64,000 bases of DNA, taken from the NCBI GenBank assembly GCA_963693305.1, contig OY855904.1:12422496-12486495 (forward strand), given 5' to 3'. This document shows, piece after piece, positions 22,884 to 33,800 of the stretch. A program made the position numbers and the translations under genes. The stretch's first letter is position 1. The number at the start of each line of letters is the position of its first letter. The DNA comes from Meandrina meandrites. Its lineage: Eukaryota; Cnidaria; Anthozoa; Scleractinia; Meandrinidae. The notes under the pieces are model-generated. The model was given only the letters and a program-made list of their open reading frames with translations, was not told the DNA's origin and ran no database searches.

Positions 22884-23060
22884 AGGTGTCCTAATGGTTA
22901 GCGCGTTTGTGCGTTTGACTCCGAATCAAGCGGTCGGGGTTCGAGCGCTGTCTAGGTCATTGAGCAAGACAGTGTACTCTCACCTCTCACAGGTGAATTG
23001 TTAGAGCAACCTGAGAAAATGCTCAGTGGATAGGGATGGGGGGGGGGGGGGGGGGGGGGA
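22884..23060 (+). mobile_element. tRNA-derived SINE
   Basis: The head GTGTCCTAATGGTTAGCGCG has a pol III A box. CGGTCGGGGTTCGAGCGCTG follows with a near-consensus B box (GGTTCGAGC), about 35 bases after the A box. The tRNA-like part lacks a closing acceptor stem and runs into unrelated sequence and a 22-base G-run (about 23038-23060), so it is a SINE head rather than a working tRNA gene. Confidence 0.65.
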
Positions 23061-23337
23061 CTTACAATTGACCTGGCACACCATGTAGGAGTAGAGTAGC
23101 AGTATTCATGTTAGAGCGGGAATCGAAATAATCTCGGCCACTCAGTCTAATTGTAACCTAACTTTTAATTATAACCCTTTCCTATTTCAACTTGCTTCAA
23201 TCTGAAAGGAGATCACTTTGTACAATGAAAATGACTCAAAGTTGTTTACTGGCAGCAACAATGTGTCTACGAACTGCGAAGGTCGCGAAGTATCCGAGAG
23301 AATATGATGTTGATTTACAAAACAAAACAGGTTTCAG

Positions 23338-23528
23338 CCCCCCCCGGGGGGGGGGGGGGAGGGACTCCCATTTATAACTAAAAAGAAAGAATTTTGATTC
23401 GTTATATGGTTTCTTTTAGGGGTCTGCATTAGCTTCGGCCACGCCCAGATTGGTCTCTTTTAGGGGTTAAATTCAAAATTTCCGACGAGCATCCCCGTCC
23501 CTTCCATATGGGAGTCCCCCCGGGGGGT
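23338..23528. mobile_element. About 190 bp TIR element, CCCCCCGGGGGGACTCCCAT type
   Basis: CCCCCCGGGGGG followed by G-rich spacer and GGGACTCCCAT on the left; its complement ATGGGAGTCCCCCCGGGGGG on the right. TCTTTTAGGGGT occurs twice inside (about 23414 and 23456). Terminal sequence recalls 13784-14207. Non-coding. Confidence 0.65.
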
Positions 23529-23879
23529 TTTAGCCGTCAGGTGACGCTGTCACGGTTACGTATGCTGCAACCATTCCGATCGAATGAAATTTGGTTTTTG
23601 TTTTTATCCAAGTGTCTTAGTTTGCCCGAGTAAAGGTCCAGTTCTGGTTTGCACAGTTCAGTTCAATTAATGCGGATTCGCACTATCTGATTATTCGCGA
23701 TAAATCACAGCTAAGGGAGAGTTCGCAAGTTCATTCAAAAATCGAAAAGACGCCGAAAAAATATCGCGCGAAGAGATTCGCTGGCAAGACGGGCAAGTTC
23801 TTCTATTGGCCAGTTCGACTCACTATACCCACGATTTTGTTCGTTATTCGTGCGCGCTACTCCAGCTTTTTTTGATCAA

Positions 23880-24130
23880 CGGAGGGCTCTTCATTTCTTT
23901 CTATCCAATACAATGGTGACCTCTATAATTTTGTAAAAGCTAAAAAAAAAAATCAGGGCGAGACGGAGGGCTCTTCACGTGTTGATTCTCCATTTCTATC
24001 CAATATTATGGTGACCTCGATAATTTTATAAGTGCTAAAAAAATCATGGCGAGACGGAGGGTTCTTCGCGTGCTGTTTCTTCCTTTCTATCCAATATAAC
24101 AGCACTCTCCATCGATTATTTTGTTACACG
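23880..24130 (+). repeat. Three tandem copies of an 85-90 bp unit
   Basis: Each unit begins ACGGAGGGCTCTTC (the third GGTTCTTC), then TTTCTATCCAATA, ATGGTGACCTC, ATAATTTT and a poly-A stretch with ATCAGGGCGAGA. Approximate starts are 23879, 23965 and 24054. The third copy is the most diverged and is truncated. The array lies about 600 bases upstream of the proposed LDAF1 first exon. Confidence 0.7.
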
Positions 24131-24731
24131 CATTGTAGCTGAAAAAAAGGTTGAGAGGGGAAGCGTGATTTGTGTATTGCCAAGAGAGCATGATCTTGGT
24201 AGTGCGCGATAAAATAAGCGCGCGCAAAGTGAGTGAAATGTGCGTGTAGGCGAGTAGATGCATTACGTGAATACGAAAAACGAGAAATGATAAAAGTGAA
24301 AATGTATACGCAATTGCTACCACGGTAAAGTTTGTTCCCACGTTGTGGCGTATGCGGCAAAGGATATATATAGACATGTAAAACGGAAACTGAATTACAA
24401 GGGCATTTTTTTGGTTGTAATGATTGCTGAACTAAGTGAACTCCAACTCGGACAATATCTTTCTTGCACAGATTTCAAAGTCCATTTTACTGGCGTGTCA
24501 ATATATTTCTTTGTTCTCCTGATCGATTTAATAGGCTTATTTTTCCGTTACTTTTCCTTCCTCTGTTACGTCTCGATTACACTTCAAAGAGCTTAACGGT
24601 TCTTTTTCAGCGCGTGCATTTGTTTTGTTTCTGACGTTATTTTCGAATCTCGTGCGGCGATCGATTGTGCATATCGTCTGTTTGAGCTTTGATCGATCCC
24701 ATAGAGGGTGATTAGGCTACCCCCAGATAAC

Positions 24732-26168
24732 ATGAGCAAGTAAGAAGATATATATTTATATATTTTTAGGCATTTGATAAAAATATTTCGTGTTTTCTTT
24801 ATTTAGCAGCAGTGAATGATAAGTGCCACTGATGATAACAAATTGTAATATACGAGTGCGATTTTAACAGAAAGTGTTGCTAATTTTAGCTGAAAACTTG
24901 TTTCATTGATACTAATGCAATATCCTACCATTAAGGTGATTTTAAATTAACTTTTGTCCTTTACCTCGGTTCCGTTGACAGTAAAAAACAAGGTCCAAAA
25001 AAGAAGTCGGTTTTCTTTTTGACCCAAGAATGATTGTTTTTTTTTTTGCTGTAGAGGAATTTCAAAAGTCTGTGATATTTGTGTGTCTGCATGTGTCATG
25101 ATCTTAATTGTAGCTACACTCTGTGTTGCTATATTCGTTTAGTCGTTTTGTTCAAAAGATAGGAAACAGATAGATGAACTACGTTCTTGTCTCGGTCAGT
25201 ATTTTATCAGTTATTTTTGCCAACGATATTTGTTGCTTCGGTGTCAATGGCAACTGACGTTCGAAACCGCACGCGCAATTTGCACGCGCAGTTTGTACGC
25301 GGTTTTCACCAGATCTCACCAGTGTCACACAGTTAATTTCAATGTCATAACAATAGTTTTGAAATAATTATAGTGCCTTTTTCAACCGGTGTCTCATAAA
25401 GATACTCGGGAGTTTTAGCAACCACGACGACGAAGCTGAGGAAAACGTCGATTAAAAAGTGGATTTATATCAGATTTTACTTACATTGTAAAACTCTCTT
25501 GATTATGTGGATCATTTTAGACTTTCTTTCGGTGTCAGAGGCATCCTCAGCTGAATATGTTAAGACAACATAGGAACTTGAAAAATTTGCCATTGTGGTT
25601 ATCGTTGTCACCATAACGTAGAATCAGTCATTTCGCGTTGTTTTGCAGAGGACGGCAAAGGAATGTACATAGAGGTATAACGTACGTGCAGAGGTTTTGT
25701 ACTCCTCATTAAATCTTATCCGTTCCGAACGGAAAAAGAGGAGACCTCTGCAGGAAGTCTACAATTTCCGAACGGATTTTCTGGAAAATTATTGTTCCAT
25801 TTGGTCAGGTGAAGCACCCCAAAAGTCGTTTTCCTGGCATTTGCTTCACTCAGTCCAACACTACAGGTTTACCCCCGCGCTCTCGAACTCCCCGATTTCT
25901 TGAACCAATCTTCGTTTCCCTTGGAGATTCGATAATTCGAAAATCACTGTACTCTGCATTGTCGCTGAGATTTTGATCGTTGATTTGATTTACAAGGCAA
26001 CTTTTGAGAAAGACAGAATGTGGCATGCAGTTCCTATCAACTGTTCTCTACATTAGGCATTTGAACGAATTTCCAAGGAAAAAAGTTCGATGGTCATAAT
26101 TACATCAATGATGGGCATAACAATTTGCAATCGATGCAGATAATAACTCTAATAATAATGGTAATAAC

Positions 26169-26215
<47 letters not shown>

Positions 26216-26934
26216 TAATAACTCTGTATTAATTGTTCAAATTAAGAAAATATTTAACAAGAATACGGTATACCTGTTAACCTTTTCTTTAATTCTTTTG
26301 CCACAGCAAATTACCAAAGGCTGAAATGAATCTTATAGCCTCAGTAACAAAGCTTTCCAAGCAGGTCCTAAATTTGGCCATAAAGTGGCTGGGCATCGTA
26401 GACCTTGGACCAAAACGACCCTTCATGTCTCTGTTCCTGGGTGCATTCGTGATAACTGGCTTTCTGCCCCTGCTGATGTACCTGGTGTTTACAAGCGTGG
26501 CTATTTGCTTCGGCGTTTTCCTACTGGTTGTCATCGAAGGCGGGATCATCACCATAGCAACCTTGACTTTGATGGCCGCTCTAATCCTCCCCGCTTGCAT
26601 CGCTTGTGGATTAGCTCTTTTTGCCTACACGATCTACGTTGCCATTTCACGGATGAAATTCCTTGTGGGGTCTGCTGTAAATGCCCCGCAGAAGCTTTTC
26701 AGTGGAGATGACAGACAAGAGAGGTTCGATGAGAAGCCAAAGTTTGAGGGGAAAGTCTACTTCAGGCGGGCAAGGATGACTCAGATTTCTGCTGATCTTG
26801 ATAACGAATCTGATAGCGAAGAAAATGACGTCAAAGGAACAAGTTCTAATCTCGTGCCTCGATACCAGCACATAAAGTCCCCTGTTTTACCACAGCGTCC
26901 GGTGGTGGACGACACTGATCGTGTTCGCACTTAA
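24732..26934 (+). CDS. LDAF1: LDAF1/TMEM159 (promethin), lipid droplet assembly factor
   Basis: The main exon is 26307-26934. A tiny first coding exon at 24732-24739 (ATGAGCAA, donor GTAAGA) joins to it in frame, giving MSNKLPKAEMNLI.. and 211 residues; without it the start would be ATG 26326 (202 residues). Residues about 41-116 are a nearly continuous hydrophobic block (PFMSLFLGAFVITGFLPLL.., VIEGGIITIATLTLMAAL.., ACGLALFAYTIYVA), the double membrane hairpin of promethins, which work with seipin in the ER to start lipid droplets. The tail is hydrophilic and acidic (NESDSEEND). Family call is by memory of vertebrate TMEM159 (PFLxxF, GxPLxxFL, xEG patterns). An AATAAA lies 87 bases after the stop. 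The 1.57 kb intron carries an (AAT)n array. Confidence 0.8.
26163..26220 (+). repeat. (AAT)n microsatellite in LDAF1 intron
   Basis: About 18 nearly perfect ATA/AAT triplets, with AAC interruptions at both ends, about 90 bases before the exon 2 acceptor. Confidence 0.95.
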
Positions 26935-27020
26935 GCATCGAAGAACTCTAAGAAATCAATTCTTTTTAAAAACATTTTTTTCTGTTTTACATGTACGTCG
27001 ACAATTTTTTTCCCTGCGTG

Positions 27021-27026
27021 AATAAA
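27021..27026 (+). terminator. Polyadenylation signal of LDAF1
   Basis: AATAAA 87 bases after the LDAF1 stop codon, with T-rich sequence following. Confidence 0.6.
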
Positions 27027-27495
27027 GTAATTCAATTTATCATTTTCCATCATTGCTGAACATTTATTTGTCTCTCGAACAAGTATTAAAGTAGTTACTC
27101 TTGTCACAATCTCCTCTTCCTTGCGACCGGCGTTTGCAATAAAAAAACGTCGAATGGTAATTTGTTTCATTACTGCGGGCCATTTGCTGCGGTAAAAACG
27201 CATGAACTGAATTACATGCAATAGGGACTTGCAAATGCTGACCGCATTGGCAAATTTCCATCTATAGACGCTTTATCGTCGACATCACCATTTATGTCAT
27301 TGGCGTCTTCGCCAGCGTTTATTTGCCCCGTCATTATACGTTTTCGTCGTTCGCCGCTTATTTCATATATGTTGTCCTTTTTTCTCAACTCTTTCTGTCG
27401 TTATCTGAATGTTTCCTCGCTTTCCTGCTTCTATTTTTTAAAATATTTCCATATATCAATGCATTAGCATTATCTCTGTTTTTTATTGCATTGCA

Positions 27496-27608
<113 letters not shown>

Positions 27609-27613
27609 CCATC

Positions 27614-27645
27614 CTTGGGGTGGGTATGGATATTTTCTGGAACCG
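27614..27645 (+). repeat. Solo right TIR of the 8897-9096 MITE family
   Basis: GGGGTGGGTATGGATATTTT then CTGGAACCGCGCAAT, one or two changes from the right end of the complete element. It abuts the (AAT)n tract. Confidence 0.7.
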
Positions 27646-27773
27646 CGCAATGTAGTCATTTGCTTATGAAAGTAAGCTGCAGATTGATCTGATTGATACA
27701 CACTAAACTATTTTCACATTTACCTGTTTTCTGTGGGATATATAATTATATATTGTTTTTACCGGTTTCACTT

Positions 27774-27774
<1 letters not shown>

Positions 27775-27863
<89 letters not shown>
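27775..27863 (+). repeat. (AAT)n microsatellite, 89 bp
   Basis: About 29 uninterrupted AAT triplets, 170 bases after the previous array. Confidence 0.95.
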
Positions 27864-27865
<2 letters not shown>

Positions 27866-30800
27866 TTTATTAACGTGTCAAAAGGAGTAGCTGAGGGGAA
27901 AAGTCCCCTCTACTAATTGTGGACACCTAACTAACTTTTTAAAACCATTCACTTATTATGAATACTACAAAAACTGGCACATATATTAACTTAACTAAAA
28001 GCTACAAATATATTAAAATTGTGTATCCTAAACTACATTAAAATATTAAAATTATGTAAATCATTTGTAAAAATTATCTTTAAACGGCCAAACGGAAAAA
28101 TGCAGCCGGTAATGTCATTTGTCTTTTTTTAACGACCTTTCGAGTTTTCTCTTGGTCAGGTGCTGTGCCCATAATTATATTCGAGAAGAAGGAAACACCT
28201 CGGACATAATACGCCAAACAAATTGCTTACTCTTGATATTTGTTCTTCCTCGTTGCTCTACTTTGTTTGTTTTTGTTTTGATTAATTTAACAGTGCCTCT
28301 TTCCAGCAAAGTGTGGTATTGTTGGTGGTGTGGTACTCGTTGTCGGTGAATTGTCACCTCCTGGCGTTTCTGTCGGTTGTCATTCAGGCCAGGGGTGTCG
28401 CTCGCCAACATACAGAGCCGGAGTTATGCACTGCTCCGCTAATTGAAATTCTGTTCAAACTTTTGAACACGATACTTGCGGTGAAAACAATGATATCAAG
28501 GCTCAACCCTTTCAGCTAGACCGGAATCAAAACTTCAATTCTCCTTACCAATTTCATACAGTTCCTTTAATGTTCGTTCCCAGAATTTGGTGATACATCA
28601 GGGCAATACTCTCCCATTTTATTCGCGTCACTTGTCTGATGGAAATGCCTGACTATGAGTTGGCTGACTCGTTCCTGTCGTCTTTTGAGTCTGTCTTGAG
28701 TCTAGGGAGACTGGATGAAACTGAACCCCCGCTTTCCTCGTTAAAAACCCCTCGCGCTCGCAATCGCGCTTCCCTCGTTAGACGACTGGGGACGAGTCAG
28801 GTTTTGATCACTGTTTTGGAATTAAATGTTTAATTTTGCAGTCCTTTTTTATCATTTTAAGTTTCTGAGTCGTTAACTTTAAAATAAACTAATCAGAACA
28901 ATTCACCCAAGGCTATTGGTCCTATTGTTATCAAGCAGCGGACAGGAGTTTCTCAAACTTAAATGTTAAAACTATTTTAATAATTCAAAAGGGAACCAAA
29001 CAGAGCAGTATCACGGCACTGTGCTTTGATTTTTTTTCACTGATATGGCGCGTTAGCTTGATAATCATACACACCATTTCAGTTTTCTATATTGCCGCAA
29101 CTTTGTAGTTGAATTTCACTTTTCTTCCATGCAGCTGCAGATTGTAACTAATCTAAAATATTTGCGATAAATAACATTTACGGAATCTGGCTTCCCTTCT
29201 CATGTGAAGTAATTAAGACGCTTAGTAAAGCTGATCAGCCCGAATGAGAAAAAAGCCCACGTAACGGCGGGCAGACAATAACTAAACTCGTATACTTCGT
29301 AAGAGTTGTAAGTTTTGTATTCCAAATTTTGAATACTATCGAAAAGGAAAATAAAACTTTCAAGGCAATTAGGCAGTGTTTCAATTTTTTTCTTCCATGA
29401 AATAAGCTTTTAAAGTTATTTGTCGATTCCCGCGGTGTTGGAAAACAATTTCGCAAATGTTCAGCATGGAAACATGAAGCGATTGATCTGGGAGACCCAC
29501 GGAGATTTTGTCATGCATCAATTCTGTTATTCTAACTATTGTTGATTCAAAACAATTCTTGAATATAATGTACAAAAGGGCGATAATATTAAGTAGCATT
29601 CGAATCAAATGACAACTTTGCTGAAGTGACTGACTCGATCCTGCAACAAATGTCTTTTCTGTCGATCAGTGCAATAATAGGAGCGAAAAGTTGGAACTTT
29701 GCGGTGATTTAATTTCTGCGTCAACGCTGCTTACACAAATATAAATTATTTTAACTTACGAAGCTGTAGGCGCTAAATCAAAGATCAGATTTGTGCTGTT
29801 TTATCATTTAAATCCGCGCACCAGCTGCCCGACCGGCAGTTTTGGAAAAAAATACACTTTGTTGAGAGAGTTTCGGTGAGTCTGATTAGCACGCTTTAAA
29901 ATGGTTTTCTATTCATCGATCTAATTTTCCGGTACTTTCTATCCGCAGACTTTCTGGTGAATGGGTTTCCAATTTTGAAGGTATTGTTCAGTCATCTGTT
30001 AACAGAAATGACGACCAACGAAAAGGAATTGCTTAATTAGGTAAACGGAAACCAAACAACATTAGAGTGCAAAAAGCCTGAGGTCTCGTGGCTTGTTTAA
30101 ATGAAGGCTGAAAAAATGAAAGCCATTGTAAAGCAAAAACTTCAATAAAGCCACATTGCACTTAAATGGTTTTCGTTTTTAATGGTTTCAGTTTGTTGAT
30201 CTACATTTTTACTACTGCAAAAGAAGGGTATCAAAACCCTTTTTTATTATTATTATTTGTTATCGAAATAACCACAGCATCTGCTTTAAAATTGACAAAA
30301 TTAAAATCATTGCAAGAAAGAGATTGAAAAATGTGTAAATTACCGCTAATTAATTGTAGCCGGGAATTGAAATTGACTGTTTTTCGTTGGGGCTTCCGTG
30401 TGATACTCGGCCTAATGTATCACTCCTTCCATTCATTGTGCCATTTCCCCTCACTTCTGATATCCGCCCGTCTCAGTGATTAATAACGAGAACATTTGTC
30501 AAGATCTTGTTCGTGTAAAAAAAAAAACACCCTAATGTCTTCTTTGTACGTACTTAGTACTTAACTGCGTAGTGAGGATTATGTGACGGCCCTCTTGTGC
30601 CCATTAATTTATTTATGGAAATATGAAACTTTACGGCACGCACGCAAAGCTAATACTCTTCGATTAAACGCAGCGCAAAGTGGATGATATCGACTTCACA
30701 GTAATGACGGGTGAGTCCAATAAAGTGCATTAGGTCAGCTCTACAAAATCACATTAAAGTGCACCATGCTTGTTCTACAAACTTATCACGCGCGGTATAT

Positions 30801-33800
30801 TTCATTGCCATGATGAATTCAAGTCTGAGAAAACCAGTTATTTTTAGGTATTTCTAAACCTTTAGTAGAGGATATATATACATTGGACCATAGTCGAGAA
30901 CTTGCAAATCTTACGGTTTTCATTTCTGGCGCAATAAAGCTTTGATTCACTTGAGGTTTTGATTTTAAATCATGTTCACTCCATTTCCGTGATGCGGGCA
31001 CATATCAGTTACAAGATTTCTTAAAACATGCAAACTCCGTTTATTTTATTGTAGCTCATATATTGCCACAAAGAAGATTCTGTATTAATCCCAGCGTCTT
31101 AAAACTTGTTTTCTGTAAATATTCTTGCCGCCATATTTTTTTCCATTGATGCTTTATTGATGCAGTATTTTTCATGGCAATGTATAATTCCCTTCAGGTG
31201 AATCGTTCTATTTTCAGACTTGCTTCGCATCCATACTAAAGCAGTCTGCGTATTTGTAAATGTTTGCAAAGCACCTGGTCTTTCCAGTGATGGTTTCGCT
31301 GCGCTGTAGAAAGTTCCTCGCGCCGAAAACAAATCGTTACAACTACAATGTTATCGTTTAGCAAATGTAACCACTATCGAAACCTCACACTGATAGTGGA
31401 CCATAAAAGAAAACAAATCTAAATTCCTACTCCACATTTGTTCAACTGAGATTCAACGCGTAGCTGACGGAGGCATTGCATTAAATGAATACATATTATA
31501 TGCACGCCTTTTTGACCGCCTCATTTGCACGTTCTGCCTTCATAGCGCGCGCGAATACAACAAGTAGCGTTTTATTGTGGTTCTTGTTGCATTAAATACG
31601 CTGGTCGCTTTGAAAACAACCACGTTGTGATTTTAGACTCGGATCGGCTTTTAGTCTTAATTCAAGAGGGAACTATACGCATATGTATAACTCATCGAAC
31701 ACAAGTCTGCTGTCGGCAGAAACAGAGCCCAGCAAAGAAAGTAAGTAACCCAGTGTTTTAAATTCCACACCGCGTTTTTCTGTGTAATTTGTTTTCTATG
31801 GGGGCTGGTGATGGAAAAGAAAAACTTTTAAATTTATGTACAGAATTTCTGTACTTCCCCGAGAATGACATTTTGTCTTAATAGCACGGCTTCACCTGTA
31901 AAATCAACATGAAAGCGGAGCTGAAACGAACTACGCGCGAAACACAATTATATATCTTAGTGTTTTATTTTAAAAAGTTGATCTCGTTTTCAAATTGAAC
32001 GAGAAGAAAACTGCTAAGTGAGTTCGCAATGCATGCTCTTCGCGGGCAGAAGCGAGCTGCCTCATTTCAATAAGTATTCGTTTTTGTAGTGAAATTATGG
32101 TCGATCGAGATTCTCGACTGACAAAAAGCTGCTATTAGTTCGTAACACTTATAGATCAATTGGGAAAAAGCGGTGCACACATCAAGTAACTGCGTCTCTT
32201 AACCCGGACGGCCCCTGTTAAAAGCACATTAACTAAACGACGAGATATTCTGGGCGCCAGCAGATATTAGAGGATGCGTTGAAAACGCTGGCGCCGCAAA
32301 GACGTGGACGAAAAGAGGTCTGTTGATCCCAATATTGTCATCTGCTGGGTTTCTGTTAGGCGTATTAACTCTTCAAGAAGCCCTTTGGCCTTTTAATGGG
32401 TCATCAGTGAATCGAAGCTTAGTAAATATTTCGCTATCGATTTTCTCATCTGATTGACTTCCTCTTGTTAAGTTCTGCTCGTGATCGCAACTGGACAGTT
32501 TCCTGCATGTAATACTGTATTTGAAACGTATTTTAAAAAAACCCCTTATAAGTTGGATGTTTGCTTGTGAATGTCAATTTATTTCGATTGCTGTCTGCTG
32601 ACTTTCCAGGAGACGGCACACGCCCGTGAAATCTACACATCTTTTCTCCCGGTCAGTGAAATGGTTTTCTTTTCTTTACTTTTTTTCGTTAATATTCAGT
32701 CCCAAGTTGCTTAATCTCGTATTCAAGCACTGGTTTAAACACCAGCAAACATTTTCTGGTTTCAGTTATACGAAGTCATTCGTTTTCAGCATTTTTTTTG
32801 GGTTCCGAGAATTTTACTCTGCGAATTTAAAGCATGAGGGCCGTCGATTTTTCTCGGCTCTCTCGCCCGTCATTTCTCAGGCGAGTTAGAGAATTTAAAT
32901 TCTGCTCAGTTCTTTAAAATGTCACACGGACAGTATTCAAATTTATGTATTCGTGAGATGCCTCAAGCACAAAACTCATGTGATACACAGATGTTTCAAT
33001 CTTGACTCAGGCCAGCTTTTTATTTCGTGTGCATCGCCGGAATATAATCTGCACTATATAATCTGCGAAAAAAAAGTACTACCCAGCTACACCTTGACTT
33101 GTAGAGATAGAAGAGTTTATGAAACTTGCAGGTGACTCGACCAAGCCCCTCTCAAAAAACTACATACTTGGACTACATACGTGACAAACTTGTTAATTTC
33201 ATTTCTCAAACTCGGCCTCTTTTGTGCCATGTTTAACATGACAAAACCGAAATTAGCTGTACCTTTTAATTTTTCCAACGAGAGATGCGTCGTATGTGTT
33301 CTTCTGTAGTTATTAATAGTAGTAGTATGCCTCAAAAGATAGACATTACCTCTCATATCCCAGACAGCTACGCCGGGGGCAGCTCGCACGATTAAAACGA
33401 CTAACAGAGACAAGCGATTTAAGTTCAGTTTATGGCTAAGAGTTGTGGATTTGTCTGCTAACTCCTGAAAAAACTCGTTTGTTTAAAACCCGGTTTGTTC
33501 AATTGTCGTAGTTAAATTTTGGGTTATCTTGCTGTGAACGCGAACTCTACTGACTTTCAACGTCAAAATCCTCCAACGATTCAGGCGAATTTTCACTACA
33601 GATCGGATAAACAAACCAAACCAAAACAAAACCGCCCGTAAGCGAAGAAAAAGCATTCGATGAAACTGGGATTGGGGTAGTTTATAATTTCTCCATCCTG
33701 GTAGAATGGAGTGCTTGCTTTCCTTTCCTCTACAACCAGATCGCGAAGACAGTCTTTTTTTCTGTGTGCGTGTTTTTCTTTCATCTATTATATAGCTTCA

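Larger units (their letters stand above)
16711..24731. other. 8 kb intergenic region, repeat-rich
   Basis: No exon set with splice signals and protein resemblance found on either strand. The first 250 bases are probably the promoter and 5' UTR of the unknown minus-strand gene; I saw no clear X-box or TATA there. The rest holds the elements listed separately (17295, 18613, 21165, 22884, 23338, 23880). An isolated frame at 20336-20620 (minus) has no recognisable family. Confidence 0.6.

Noticed and set aside
22884..22960. Possible functional tRNA gene
   Set aside because: A and B boxes are present but the acceptor stem does not pair and the sequence continues into SINE-like body.
28639..28833. 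64-residue frame (MEMPDYELADSFLSSFESVL..)
   Set aside because: The second half reads through CTCGCGCTCGCAATCGCGCT, repeat-like sequence; no splice partner or family match.
32626..32889. Possible second exon for the orphan exon at 31683
   Set aside because: The join is in phase but gives a hydrophobic, Phe-rich sequence with no family resemblance; the acceptor is only fair.
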